Below, piece by piece: positions 36,501 to 45,136 of a stretch of DNA of 64,000 nucleotides. The notes under the pieces were generated by a model. The model did not search any database, had not been told where the DNA came from, and saw only the letters and a program-made list of their open reading frames with translations. Position 1 is the first letter of the stretch. The number at the start of each line of letters is the position of its first letter. The position numbers were made by a program, and so were the translations under genes. Source of the stretch: Myxococcales bacterium (GTDB taxonomy: Bacteria; Myxococcota_A; UBA9042); contig CANLIC010000018.1 in the NCBI GenBank assembly GCA_947491025.1, positions 19,122-83,121 of the forward strand, given 5' to 3'.

Positions 36501-37551
36501 ACTGCGCGCGCCCCGGGAAGATGGCGACGCCGCTGGCGAAGTAGAGCCGCACGTCGGCCCGCCCGGGGCTGCCGGCCGGTGCGACCGCGCTCGCGCTCTG
36601 CGGGCCCTGCGGTCCGGGGCCGAGCTTGGCGGCGTCGAGGCTGCCGATGCGGATGCCGAGCAAAGCGCCGAGCGACGGCGGTGCGCTGTAGCGGAGCGTC
36701 AGGGGTGTGCCGCCGGCCGGGTCCAGGCGTTCGGGCTGCACCCAGGCCAGGTCCACGCCCGTTACGGCGGGCGGCTCTTTGGCGGGCAGGAAGCGAAAGC
36801 CGTCGTCCAGCTGGCCCTGACCGTCGCCGTTGGCGGCGATGACGTCGACCAGGAGCCCCTTGGCGCTGAGGACCTCGCCTTCAGGCAGCAGTGGCGCGGG
36901 CGGCAGCCACATCGTGGCAACGTGCTCATCCTGGACGTCGACGCCGATGGCCATGCGGTTGCCGAAGAGGAACGACGTCCCCGGCAAGAAACCCGCGCCT
37001 TGCACCGTCACGAGCGTGGCGCTGCCGGCCGGCGCGGCCGCGGGCTCGACCGAGTCGACGCGCACCGTCGCGATGAACTGAAACGCGGCCTCGAGGTGGA
37101 GGGTCGGCAGCGGCAGCCGCTTGGCGACGTCCTGGCGGATGACCTGCACAGCGGCGAAACCCGGCGGCTGCGGCGGGGTGCGGCAGCGCAGCGTCTGGTC
37201 GTCGACGATCTGCAGGTCGAGGCACTGCGAGGCGCCGATCCACACCGCCTGGGCGGACTCCAGGCCGATGCCGCGTACCTCGATCGCCGTCCCGCCCTCG
37301 CTGGGGCCGTGGTCGGGCAAGACCGCCGAGATCAGCGCGCCGTTGGGGTCGGACGCATCGCCTCCACCGGCGTCTGGCTTGCCAGCGTCGCCCTGCGTCC
37401 CGTCTGCGTCGACCCCCGCACCGGCAGCGTCTGCTGGGGCCTCCTCGGCGGGCTCACCGCAGCCCAGTACAGCGACCAGGGCCAGCGCGGACGGGCACCA
37501 GAGGCGAAGGGCCCACGGTCGGGCCTGCGGTCGGGTGAGGGCGCAAGGCAT
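33553..37551 (-). CDS. Large IPT/TIG-domain lipoprotein
   Basis: The protein is 1332 aa. The signal peptide ends in VLGC (Cys31), followed by an Ala/Asp/Gly linker. At least three IPT/TIG immunoglobulin-like units are visible: starting AVLPDHGPSEGGTAIEVRG, SVEPAAAPAGSATLVTVQG and AVLPGRGGQAGGTLVDLVG. Next come a carboxypeptidase-regulatory-like Ig fold (ITDHRGQVVISTLD), a Cys-rich segment (CKGGAGPGESCAPCGPN... CGDGWECRYG) and a C-terminal half of repeated GSLVVLTLGG/GTWLEGSA-type strands suggesting a beta-propeller. It is probably a cell-surface lipoprotein; the ligand is unknown. The Shine-Dalgarno is weak; the ATG was chosen for the signal peptide. Confidence 0.82.
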   Translation of the reverse strand: MPCALTRPQARPWALRLWCPSALALVAVLGCGEPAEEAPADAAGAGVDADGTQGDAGKPDAGGGDASDPNGALISAVLPDHGPSEGGTAIEVRGIGLESAQAVWIGASQCLDLQIVDDQTLRCRTPPQPPGFAAVQVIRQDVAKRLPLPTLHLEAAFQFIATVRVDSVEPAAAPAGSATLVTVQGAGFLPGTSFLFGNRMAIGVDVQDEHVATMWLPPAPLLPEGEVLSAKGLLVDVIAANGDGQGQLDDGFRFLPAKEPPAVTGVDLAWVQPERLDPAGGTPLTLRYSAPPSLGALLGIRIGSLDAAKLGPGPQGPQSASAVAPAGSPGRADVRLYFASGVAIFPGRAQYASALPRLVAVLPGRGGQAGGTLVDLVGDGVDALSLVRFGEKEGVGIEVEDAGLVRTRTPPAAGPGAVSVLARFGSPKAPLGQNLLKNAYVYFDPAQQSFGTWGGPLERALNVTVQRAGWPGGVVQGALVVIDDGLDVEKRGITDHRGQVVISTLDLHGPLDVSASAGGFGAATIAGTASENATLLIREYPQPGTGEPPVWPKRFYGSGTILGRVINADKVSGLPRGRCKGGAGPGESCAPCGPNLPCGKGLQCLAADAPVWPPGGVTATATGLCLKACIGDGDCGDGWECRYGASQPLPAPNLPGATTPVDVGSGQGGAGADPAGISAGIAALPVCLPRVGVAQTRCEVSKSWMFSFDPDPGPGAIVKANATFELKSRLGSVAVACRQGYVATEGGAFVPLWFGVTRNVELPTDKVPVHVDVVLDHRLGRQLPVRLQGLPMGEDSLGKRRHVTAWLGLEGNGVLELSHNETTQRTELLTLNHMPTSLHGALGGLRIEVYGGLETVPGDQGAPLSLGHFIGQQVTEPEGIVSWPPLEPAPILTPSGALPALAAAVGKAGAYAVGRGGRILHWSGASFTPQAQPIEADLLSIWLDPAIDTGWIGGAGGVLLRRHAEAGWFPEPSPTTSAIVGVVGAAPGVDAGALWLLDQQGVLWLRSGGAWAATAKGPWTSPVGAGGAAAAPDEVSALRRLDDGSLVVLTLGGAVHRLLVPAPTVGADGSAAKTYALPPAFAFAWTTVVAEGPQPLFDAAGAGNTFFACGGGGMLLAFVGGKATALKSGTQSTLYGLLPHPKGLSVVGAGGTWLEGSAASGGAIDAAAWVMESRGPAGASFDLRAVFAPGGLNAASGPGRVAIGEPALQLGTWLEMPRWVSPQPNEAVPSTLQWAADGGAAASLQFIQITTFWQVSYWDIVAQSARTSVTLPDFMAIGGWQPLPGGPLRMRLTRAFAPGLSIDHFAHDQLSWYAWTTWAFAQQLSFVAGSQP

Positions 37552-38080
37552 CGCTGGCACGGCTTTTGGCTCCTGACGTCCGCGCGCAGGGGGCAGGCGG
37601 GGGCGTGATGGTAGCGCCGGTGCGCCGGGTTGGGGAGGGCTCGCGCCCTTGGAACCGGTGTGCGGCGGTGCACGTCGGCCGTCGCAGGGGCGGGGGGCGC
37701 CAGCGGGCGTAGGGGCCCATGCGTGCCCGCGGGTGTCGCTGGGCAACCGACGCCAAGGTGCCGTTGCGTTGACCGACCTGGGCCCGCGAGGCAGGCTTCG
37801 CCGCGGACTGGATGCACCTTCAGGGATGTCCAGCCAGCGCCGCCAAGGGCGACGGTGCGAGGAACGATGGGCGCGCCGAGACGCGCTGGGCGCCCCTCGC
37901 GGGGGGGCGGCGTAGGCGCAAAGTCAGGCCGCGGGCAGCCAGAACGCGGTGAGAGCACGGCAAGGACACAGCCTGGTGTGCGCGCAGCGCTGGGAACGGC
38001 CGCCGCCGGCCGCGACTCCCCCGCCCGGCCGTTCGCCCCGGAGACGGCAGCCACGGGCTGATCACACACGGAGACAACGC
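37552..38080. other. Divergent intergenic region ahead of the dehydrogenase-elongasome run
   Basis: This 529-bp non-coding stretch lies between the divergent IPT lipoprotein and the isocitrate-dehydrogenase-like gene. It should hold both promoters. Only the Shine-Dalgarno GGAG before 38081 can be pointed to. Long open frames here lack start signals and are GC-skew artefacts. Confidence 0.4.
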
Positions 38081-39094
38081 ATGGCGTATGAACTGGTCCT
38101 GCTGGAGGGCGATGGCATCGGCCCCGAGGTCAGCGACGCGACCGTGGCCGTGCTTGCGGCGGCCGGGGTTGCCATCGACTGGTTGCGCATGCCCGCGGGC
38201 GCTGGCGCGGTGCCGGCGCATGGCACGCCGCTGCCCGACAGCACGCTGCGGGCGATCGAGCGCTGCCGGGTGGCGCTGAAGGGCCCGATCACGACGCCGG
38301 TTGGCGGTGGCTTCACCAGCGTGAACGTCGCCATTCGCCAGGCGCTCGATCTCTACGTCAGCCTGCGGCCGGTGCGGTCGATCCCCGGATTGCGGACCCG
38401 CCACGAGGGCGTCGACCTGGTGATTTTCCGCGAGAACACCGAGGGCCTCTACAAGGGCATGGAACATGAGCCGGTGCCGGGCGTGGTCGAGACGCTGCGC
38501 ATCATCTCGGCGGATGCGTGCCGCCGCATCTGCCGCTGGGCCGGCGACTGGGCGCGGGCTGAGGGCCGTCGTCGGCTGACGCTGGTGCACAAGGCCACGA
38601 TCATGAAGCAATCGGACGGCTTGTTTCTCAAGTCGTTCCATGAGGTCGGCGAGGCGTACCCCTTCCTCCGCCGAGACGACGCGCTGGTCGATGACGTCGT
38701 GCGCGAGCTGGTCCTCGACCCGACCGGGTTTGACTGCCTCGTCATGGAGAACCTCTACGGCGATGTGCTGAGCGACCTCTGCGCCGGCCTCGTCGGCGGC
38801 CTCGGCGTGGTGCCCGGGGCCAACATTGGCGATCGCTATGCGGTCTTTGAGGCGGTGCACGGCTCGGCGCCTGACATCGCTGGCAAGGGACTGGCCAATC
38901 CGACCGCGCTCATCCAGTCGGCGGTGCTGCTGCTGCGCCACATCGGGGAGCGGTCGGCGGCGGCGCGGATCGAGCGCGCGTTGCTCTCGGTGCTCGCAGC
39001 GGGCCAGGTGCGCACCCGTGACCTCGGCGGCACGGCGGACACCGCAGGATTCCGGGACGCGGTCATCGCGGCGCTGGCGCAGGAGGCGGCATGA
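38081..39094 (+). CDS. NAD-type isocitrate dehydrogenase-like subunit (catalytic form)
   Basis: The protein is 337 aa. It belongs to the beta-decarboxylating dehydrogenases (isocitrate/isopropylmalate). It starts ELVLLEGDGIGPE. Substrate residues are conserved: TSVNVAIRQALDLYVSLRP (about 79-97), RENTEGLY (about 117), VHKATIMK (catalytic Lys, about 170) and GDVLSDLCAG (metal Asp, about 227). The nucleotide site HGSAPDIAGKGLANPTA (about 260) is complete and of the NAD-type found in mitochondrial IDH3 and related short enzymes. It should oxidise isocitrate to 2-oxoglutarate, though isopropylmalate or homoisocitrate cannot be excluded by eye. It overlaps the next gene by 4 bases. Confidence 0.85.
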   Translation: MAYELVLLEGDGIGPEVSDATVAVLAAAGVAIDWLRMPAGAGAVPAHGTPLPDSTLRAIERCRVALKGPITTPVGGGFTSVNVAIRQALDLYVSLRPVRSIPGLRTRHEGVDLVIFRENTEGLYKGMEHEPVPGVVETLRIISADACRRICRWAGDWARAEGRRRLTLVHKATIMKQSDGLFLKSFHEVGEAYPFLRRDDALVDDVVRELVLDPTGFDCLVMENLYGDVLSDLCAGLVGGLGVVPGANIGDRYAVFEAVHGSAPDIAGKGLANPTALIQSAVLLLRHIGERSAAARIERALLSVLAAGQVRTRDLGGTADTAGFRDAVIAALAQEAA

Positions 39095-40236
39095 ACACGT
39101 TGCCCGATCGTCCGCAGGGAATGGTGGCGGCAGATGCGGAGCGCTCGGCCGCCGCGACCGACGCCAGTCGTGCCTTGGTGCCGCGCGTGGTGCTGCTCGA
39201 GGCCGGCCCGGTGAGCGCGGCGCTCGGCGAGGCCGTGCGGAGCGTCGTCGCCGCCGCCGGCGTCGATGTGGCGTGGCAGATCGAGCCCGCCGGTGCGCTG
39301 GGCGTCGATCGCTTCGGTTCGCCACTGCCGGATGCCACGGTCGCCGCGATCGGCGACGCCGGGCTCTGTCTGAAGACCCTGCTGCGTACGCCGACCGGCG
39401 GCGGTTACGAGAGCCCGAACGTGCAGCTCCGTAAGCGGCTCGGCATCTTCGCCGGCGTGCGGGCGATTCGTAACCTCGACGGCGTGAAAAGCCGGTACCA
39501 GGGCGTCGACGTGCTGCTGGTGCGTGAGCTGACCGAGGAGATCTACAGCGGGATCGAGCACGAGGTGGTGCCCGGCGTGGTGCAGACGATCAAGGTGCTG
39601 ACCCGCAACAAGAGCGAGCGCGTCATCCGCTTCGCTTTCGAGCTGGCGCGCCGGCGTGGTCGCAAGCGCCTCACGCTGGTCCACAAAGCCAACATCATGA
39701 AGCGGAGCGACGGGCTCTTTCGCGCCATCGGCCGGGAGATCGCCAGCGACTTTCCAGACATCGCGTTCGACGACGTCATCGCCGACAACGCCGCGATGCA
39801 GCTGGTGGTGCGGCCCGAGCGCTTCGACGTCCTGGTCGCCGGCAACCTCTTTGGAGACATCCTGGCCGACGTCGGTGCCGGCCTGGTCGGTGGCAGCGCG
39901 CTCGTCACGTCGCACAATTCCGGCCTGCTGCCGGCCGACGGACGCCCGGTCGAGGTCTTCGAAGCGACCCACCACGTCGGGCTGGCCGTGGACACCGACG
40001 GAGAGCCGGCGGCGAGCCCGTTGGCGCTGCTGCTGCCGGCGCTCGACCTGCTGCGCCACCTGGGCGCCACCGAAGCGGCGACGCGGATCGGCTTGGCGAT
40101 CACAGCCGTGCTGCGCGATCGAGCGGCGACGACGCCGGATCACGGTGGCAGGGCCTCGACAAGGGCGATGGCGGCGGCGATAGTCGCGGCGCTGCCCGCG
40201 AGCGCGGGCGCAGTCGCCCCGGCCGGCGCGCGCTGA
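39091..40236 (+). CDS. Second isocitrate dehydrogenase-like subunit with altered nucleotide site
   Basis: The protein is 381 aa, with a 30-residue N-terminal extension. It is a paralogue of the preceding gene, with SPNVQLRKRLGIFAGVR, HKANIMKRSDGLF and GDILADVGAGLVGG retained. The isocitrate-binding RENTEGLY is changed to RELTEEIY. The HGSAPDIAGKGLANP nucleotide loop is replaced by a divergent ATHHVGLAVDTDGEPAASP. The ATGA overlap with the catalytic-looking copy suggests equimolar production and a heteromeric enzyme, with this chain perhaps regulatory, as beta/gamma chains are in eukaryotic IDH3 (inference). It could alternatively act on another 2-hydroxy acid. Confidence 0.8.
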   Translation: MNTLPDRPQGMVAADAERSAAATDASRALVPRVVLLEAGPVSAALGEAVRSVVAAAGVDVAWQIEPAGALGVDRFGSPLPDATVAAIGDAGLCLKTLLRTPTGGGYESPNVQLRKRLGIFAGVRAIRNLDGVKSRYQGVDVLLVRELTEEIYSGIEHEVVPGVVQTIKVLTRNKSERVIRFAFELARRRGRKRLTLVHKANIMKRSDGLFRAIGREIASDFPDIAFDDVIADNAAMQLVVRPERFDVLVAGNLFGDILADVGAGLVGGSALVTSHNSGLLPADGRPVEVFEATHHVGLAVDTDGEPAASPLALLLPALDLLRHLGATEAATRIGLAITAVLRDRAATTPDHGGRASTRAMAAAIVAALPASAGAVAPAGAR

Positions 40237-40319
40237 GCCCGGGGCGCGACGCGGCGCCGAGCCACTACCGCGCGCCCGGCGAGGGCGCCTGACGAACCGA
40301 AAGAAAGGGAGAGGATCCG

Positions 40320-40670
40320 ATGGCCTACATCATCACCCGCCTCTGCACCGACTGCAAGGACACCGCCTGCGCCGACGTGTGCCCGGTCGAGTGCATCTAC
40401 GAGCAGCCGAGCACCACCGGCAGCTGGGCAAACCAGCTCTACATCAACCCGGACGAGTGCATCGACTGCACCAACTGCGAGCCGGCCTGCCCGTGGCGCG
40501 CCATCTTCGAAGAGGACGAAGTGCCCGCCCTCTTCCAGGACGACATCGCCATCAACTACAAGATGGCCGAAAACGCCAGTGATTTCAATGTGGCGACGGT
40601 CAGGAAGGGCGCGGCGCCGACCGAGTCGCAGATCCAGACCAACTTCAGCAAGTACAACTACAAGCCCTAA
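40320..40670 (+). CDS. Dicluster ferredoxin
   Basis: The protein is 116 aa. Two Fe-S binding clusters are clear: CTDCKDTACADVCP (C-x2-C-x4-C-x3-CP, residues 9-22) and CIDCTNCEPACP (C-x2-C-x2-C-x3-CP). Between them lies an insertion typical of small bacterial ferredoxins related to FdxA. It carries electrons at low potential in the cytoplasm. GGGAG lies just upstream of the ATG. It follows the two dehydrogenase genes by 83 bases, but a direct functional link is not shown. Confidence 0.92.
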   Translation: MAYIITRLCTDCKDTACADVCPVECIYEQPSTTGSWANQLYINPDECIDCTNCEPACPWRAIFEEDEVPALFQDDIAINYKMAENASDFNVATVRKGAAPTESQIQTNFSKYNYKP

Positions 40671-40696
40671 GAGATCGGGCATCCGCCGGGGCGCAG

Positions 40697-41329
40697 GTGC
40701 TCGAAGCCGAAGTCGCAGCCGCTAGCGAAGCCGCACGCCGCCTGGAGCGGATCTTGCGGATCGACTCAGCGGTGGTCGCGGTCGCGGTGCTTGTCCACGT
40801 CGGCGCCGGCGCGCTGGTCGCCTGGCATGCGCGCGTTGGCGGGGCAGAAGATTGGTGGCTCTACGCCCTGATGGCGTTGACGACCGCCGTCATGATCACC
40901 AACTACGGGCGGCTCGGGAAGCACAACAGCCTGCTTCGCCGCTCGTTCTCGGGCGTCGCAACGCTGCTCGTGGTCGTCTCGTGGGCTGCCCTGCTCGCCG
41001 ATCGCACCACGCCCACCGACGGCACGCTGCGGGTCGGCGTCGCGGCGCCGATGCTGTGGACTTCGGTGGCGATGGAGGCGGTGGTCGCGTTGTTGCTGGT
41101 CGTGCACCTGTTCACTTTGGCGCCGCGGCTGCGGGCAGCGCGCGATCGGGCACGCAGCGGGCGGCGGGCGGTGGCGCTTCAACGCGAAGCGCTGCAGGCG
41201 GCCTCCCAAAGCGCGCGGGCCTACGATGATCCGCGCGAGGCGATCGACGACGCCGCTGACTCCGCTTCGCGAGGCGATACGCCGCCCGAGCGCGATACGC
41301 TGGCGGCAGATCGCGGAGACGCGCCATGA
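40697..41329 (+). CDS. Small integral membrane protein upstream of mreC
   Basis: The protein is 210 aa from a GTG with a poor Shine-Dalgarno. Four hydrophobic helices are visible (VVAVAVLVHVGAGALVAW, LYALMALTTAVMIT, VATLLVVVSWAALLA, MEAVVALLLVVHLFTLA), followed by a charged, probably cytoplasmic tail. No family is recognised. The stop overlaps the mreC start by 4 bases (ATGA), so it is probably produced with the elongation machinery. Confidence 0.7.
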   Translation: MLEAEVAAASEAARRLERILRIDSAVVAVAVLVHVGAGALVAWHARVGGAEDWWLYALMALTTAVMITNYGRLGKHNSLLRRSFSGVATLLVVVSWAALLADRTTPTDGTLRVGVAAPMLWTSVAMEAVVALLLVVHLFTLAPRLRAARDRARSGRRAVALQREALQAASQSARAYDDPREAIDDAADSASRGDTPPERDTLAADRGDAP

Positions 41330-42255
41330 TCTGGGCCCTGCTGCGGCGGCACCAGGTGCGGATCCTCAGCCTGACGCTGCTGCTCTTGCCGCTGGTCTCG
41401 ATGTATGTTCACGGCAAGCAAAGGCAAGACAGCACCGCGATCGAGCGCGGCCTGCTGCGTCTGTCGAGCCCGGTCCAGGGCGTCACCGATGGCGTCATCT
41501 CGGCGCTCGGCGAGGCCTTTCGCAGCTACATCGACCTCGTCGACGTCCGCGCTCGCAACGTCGGCCTGGAGCGTGAGAACCGCGAGCTGCTCGGCGAGGC
41601 GCTGCGCAGCCGGGCGCAAGGCGAGGAGCTGCGGCGGGTCAAGCTGCTCTGCGGCTTCCGGGAGGAGCACGACGAGCTGCGGTCGGTGCCGGCCAAGGTC
41701 GTCTCGCGCGAGATCAGCCAGTTCTTTCGCGTGCTGCGCTTGCAGATCGACGCCCGCGATCTCAAAGAGGTCCGTGAAGGCCAGGCGGTCGTGACGCACG
41801 ACGGCGTGGTCGGCCGCATCGAGCGCGTCGGCGGCGATAGCGCCGACGTGATGCTGATCACCGACGCCCGCTCGGCCGCCGACGCCACGATCGCCGGCAA
41901 GGGCGTCGCGGGGACCGCGCGTGGCAAGGGCAAGGCCAGCGAGTTCGGGGCGGACTTCGTGCACTTGGAGCGGGCGGAGCAGGCGATGCCGATCGAGCCA
42001 GGCGACGCGGTGTTGACCAGCGGCCACGACAAGGTGTTTCCGCCCGGCTTGGAGCTCGGCCACGTTGTCGCCACCGCCCCAAGCCGCCAGGGGCCCTACG
42101 TCGGCTACGCGCTGACGCCGGCGGTCACGTTCGCGACGCTCGAAGAGGTGCTCATCATCGTCGGGCAGCAGCCGGGCACCTCTGGCCTCCCCGCCGGCCA
42201 GCCGCGTGCCTTGCCGCGCGTGCGCTCCGATCCGGCGAACATTCCGGACGGTTGA
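41326..42255 (+). CDS. mreC: Rod shape-determining protein MreC
   Basis: The protein is 309 aa. One N-terminal transmembrane helix (LSLTLLLLPLVSMYV) is followed by a coiled coil (RARNVGLERENRELLGEAL) and the MreC beta-domain (LQIDARDLKEVREGQAVVTHDGVVGRIERVG). MreC links the MreB cytoskeleton to PBP2 in the periplasm. Its position directly ahead of mreD, mrdA and rodA is the standard elongasome order. No mreB is present within the window. Confidence 0.95.
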   Translation: MIWALLRRHQVRILSLTLLLLPLVSMYVHGKQRQDSTAIERGLLRLSSPVQGVTDGVISALGEAFRSYIDLVDVRARNVGLERENRELLGEALRSRAQGEELRRVKLLCGFREEHDELRSVPAKVVSREISQFFRVLRLQIDARDLKEVREGQAVVTHDGVVGRIERVGGDSADVMLITDARSAADATIAGKGVAGTARGKGKASEFGADFVHLERAEQAMPIEPGDAVLTSGHDKVFPPGLELGHVVATAPSRQGPYVGYALTPAVTFATLEEVLIIVGQQPGTSGLPAGQPRALPRVRSDPANIPDG

Positions 42256-42401
42256 CGCCGGCTGGGCCTACACGCTCCGCCGCGGCGGGCGGGGCCTGGG
42301 CCGGCATCAGGTGTTGACGGAGCCATGCGGCCGCCCCCATGGTCGGGGCGCGCGGTCGGGTCCGCCGGCCACGGCCCCGGCGCCCACGGGAGGCGAGCGC
42401 T

Positions 42402-42947
42402 TTGCGACCTGTAGCCTGGACACTCTTCACCGTGCTGCTGCTCAGCTTTGAGGGGCCGCTGCTGCGCCACGTCGATCGCTGGTGGCTTGCGCCCGATTTG
42501 CTGGTGCTGGCGGCGCTGTACCTCGGGAGCCGCTGCAGTTGGCTGGTCGGGCTGAGCTGCGCGGCGGCGATCGGGTTGTGGAAGGACGCGTTCTCCCTGG
42601 CTGCACCGGTCGGCACCTTCGTCGAGATCGGCACCCTGCTCTGTGCGGCGACCTCGCTGCTCGGCAACCGCCTCGATCTACGGTCGACGCTCCCGACGAT
42701 GGCGGCGGCAGGCGGCGCGACATTCGCTGCGGTGGGCCTCTTCTTGCTCTTCCAGGCGCTCTTCCACCGTAACTTCGGGGCGTTCGACGAGGTCCTGCGG
42801 GCGGCGCCGCCGATGGCGCTGGGGACGATGCTGGCAGCACCGGTCGTGTTCTGGATCTACGACCGCATCGGCGACGTGCTCTCCCGCGGTGATCGCATCG
42901 GCGCCCTGCCAGATCGCCGGCGGGACGGCCTGCGTAGGACACGATGA
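42402..42947 (+). CDS. mreD: Rod shape-determining protein MreD
   Basis: The protein is about 181 aa, starting at a TTG (42402) that has GGAGG 8 bases upstream; the longer Arg-rich frame upstream looks non-coding. It has five to six hydrophobic helices (PVAWTLFTVLLLSFEGPLL, LLVLAALYLG and others) and the conserved family position between mreC and mrdA. The end overlaps the mrdA start by 4 bases. The start codon is moderately certain. Confidence 0.85.
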   Translation: MRPVAWTLFTVLLLSFEGPLLRHVDRWWLAPDLLVLAALYLGSRCSWLVGLSCAAAIGLWKDAFSLAAPVGTFVEIGTLLCAATSLLGNRLDLRSTLPTMAAAGGATFAAVGLFLLFQALFHRNFGAFDEVLRAAPPMALGTMLAAPVVFWIYDRIGDVLSRGDRIGALPDRRRDGLRRTR

Positions 42948-45136
42948 TCCCGTCGCCCATCGGCCAGCTCTTCGATCCCAAGGCCTTCGAGGTTCGCAAC
43001 CGCGTGGCCGTGGCGATCGTCGGCTGCGGGATCCTCGTGCTCGGCGCGCGTTTGCTCTTGGTGCAGGTCGTGCGCGGCGAACGCTACGAACAGTTCGCGG
43101 CCATCGAGCGGATCGCCAAAGTGAGGGCGTCGGCGCCGCGCGGCCTGCTGCTCGGTCGCGATGGAGAGGTGCTGGCGCGCAACATCGAGAGCCACCGCCT
43201 CGAGGTGCTGCCGCACCGCGTGCAACCGCAACGCGTTGAGCCGCTGCTGCAGACCCTGCGCGGCCTGCTGGACCTCACCGACGCCGAGGTGACGGCCGCC
43301 GGCGCCGAGCTGCGCCGTCTTGCGGGAAAGCACAGCAAACCTGTGGTCATGCGGCGCGATCTGGTGTCGACGCACTGCCCCTTCGACAGCCAGCGGCTCG
43401 AGCTGGTGGCGTCCACCGAGTACGCCTTCTGCCAGACCTGCGGCCGCTCCTACGAGCCGCCGCCCAAGGTCGCGACCTGCCCGGTCGACCGCAAGAAGCT
43501 GGTCCCGAGCGGCAACGGCGACGGCGTCCACTGCGCCGCGTGCAGCCGCGAATTCAGCAGCGCCAAGGCCTGTCCCTACGACGAGACACACCTGCACCGC
43601 GGCCACCACATCCTGCGCTGTCCGATGTGCGGTCGGACCTTCGACGATGAGGTGGCGCGGCTCCGCAGCCACGCCCACCTGCTGCCCGAGGCGCGCGTCC
43701 GCACCGAGATCCAGCGCGAATACCCGCTGCGCTACCTGGCCAGCCACGTGCTGGGCTACACGAGCCGCGTCAATGACAACGACCTGCGGCCGCTCGAGGA
43801 GGGCGGCGAGGCCCGCTTCCACCTCGACGATCGCATCGGCCGCACCGGCCTGGAGTCGGCGCTGGACACCTTGCTGCGCGGCGTAGACGGCGAGGAGGTC
43901 CTGGTCCGCCGGCGGGGCCTCGAAGAGCGCAGCGATGTGCAAGAGATGCTCGCCGAGTTGGCGCCCAAGCCCGTCATTCCGGGCCTATCGACGCGCCTCA
44001 CCCTCGACCTCGCCCTGCAGCGCGAGGCCAAGACCGCCATGGCGCACGTCCACTCGGGCGCGGTGGTCGCGCTCGACGTCCGCACCGGCGCGGTCCGCGT
44101 CCTGTACTCCAAGCCGTCGTTCGATCCCAACAACTGGGCCGGCCGCCTGACCGCCGAGCGCAAGGCCCGCGTCGACTCGAGCCCCTTCTCGCCGATGCTC
44201 AACAAGGCGCTCCACCCGTTCCCGCCGGCCTCCGTCTTCAAGGTCGTCGCGGCGGCAGCGGGGCTGGAGCAAGGCGTCATCCGGCCGAACACCATCCACC
44301 ACTGCCCGGGCCACTACGAGTTCGGCGGTCGCCGCTTCCGCTGCCACAAGCACAGCGGCCACGGCGACGTCGACCTCCGCGCCGCCATCGCGCAGTCGTG
44401 CGACGTCTACTTCTACAAGGTGGGCGAGGCGCTCGGCATCGACGCGCTCGCTGCGATGGGCGCCGAGATGGGCTTTGGCGAGCACACGGGCATCGAGCTG
44501 CGCGAGGCGACGGGCCTGTTGCCGACGCGCGCCTGGTACGAGGGGGGGCGCGGCCGCTACTTTCCGGGCCTGTCGCTATCGAGCGCGGTCGGCCAAGGCG
44601 ACGTGACGGCGACACCGCTGCAGGTCGCCCGGGTCTTCGCCGGCCTCGCCCGCGACGGCTCGCTTCCGGACGTCACGCTCATCGAGCGCTTTGAGGCGGC
44701 CGGCGCGCCGGTGACGCCTCTGCTGCGCGGCGGTGACCGGCAGATGCGCTTGCAGCCCGAGACGCTGCGTCAGCTCAGGCGCGGCCTACTTGCGGTGGTG
44801 CAGGACGACATCGGCACCGGCGTTCGCGCGCGCCTGCCCAGCGTCACGGTCTGTGGCAAGACCGGCACCGCCGAGGCGGCCCAGCGCGCACCTGCCGACG
44901 CCCCGCCCGACATCGTGCGCTGGATGCTCGACGACCACGCCTGGTTCGCCGGCTTTGCGCCCGCCGAGGCGCCCGAGATCGTCGTCGTCGCCCTGGTCGA
45001 GCACGGCGGGTCGGGCGGCCACGTCGCGGCGCCGATCGTGCAGCGGGTGCTCGAGCGCTACTTCAGTCGACGCGGCCAGCCTGGAGCGGCGGCGCCCAGC
45101 GTCGAGCCGGCGCGGGCAGTGGAGGAAGAGCCATGA
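42944..45136 (+). CDS. mrdA: Penicillin-binding protein 2 with Cys-rich zinc-ribbon-like insertion
   Basis: The protein is 730 aa. It is the class-B transpeptidase of the elongasome. It has an N-terminal membrane anchor (VAVAIVGCGILVLGARLLL) and a transpeptidase domain with SVFK (Ser430), SCD (485) and KTG (639), all intact. Odd feature: residues 145-232 of the pedestal region contain nine Cys arranged as CPFD, CQTCGRSY...CPVD, CAACSREF...CPYD and CPMCGRTFDD, i.e. repeated zinc-ribbon-like units absent from usual PBP2. They lie on the periplasmic side, where zinc ribbons are rare. It overlaps mreD and rodA by 4 bases each. Confidence 0.94.
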   Translation: MIPSPIGQLFDPKAFEVRNRVAVAIVGCGILVLGARLLLVQVVRGERYEQFAAIERIAKVRASAPRGLLLGRDGEVLARNIESHRLEVLPHRVQPQRVEPLLQTLRGLLDLTDAEVTAAGAELRRLAGKHSKPVVMRRDLVSTHCPFDSQRLELVASTEYAFCQTCGRSYEPPPKVATCPVDRKKLVPSGNGDGVHCAACSREFSSAKACPYDETHLHRGHHILRCPMCGRTFDDEVARLRSHAHLLPEARVRTEIQREYPLRYLASHVLGYTSRVNDNDLRPLEEGGEARFHLDDRIGRTGLESALDTLLRGVDGEEVLVRRRGLEERSDVQEMLAELAPKPVIPGLSTRLTLDLALQREAKTAMAHVHSGAVVALDVRTGAVRVLYSKPSFDPNNWAGRLTAERKARVDSSPFSPMLNKALHPFPPASVFKVVAAAAGLEQGVIRPNTIHHCPGHYEFGGRRFRCHKHSGHGDVDLRAAIAQSCDVYFYKVGEALGIDALAAMGAEMGFGEHTGIELREATGLLPTRAWYEGGRGRYFPGLSLSSAVGQGDVTATPLQVARVFAGLARDGSLPDVTLIERFEAAGAPVTPLLRGGDRQMRLQPETLRQLRRGLLAVVQDDIGTGVRARLPSVTVCGKTGTAEAAQRAPADAPPDIVRWMLDDHAWFAGFAPAEAPEIVVVALVEHGGSGGHVAAPIVQRVLERYFSRRGQPGAAAPSVEPARAVEEEP

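Noticed and set aside
34663..37608. 981-aa plus-strand open frame opposite the IPT lipoprotein
   Set aside because: The minus strand encodes recognisable IPT domains and a lipobox; the opposite frame has no domains.
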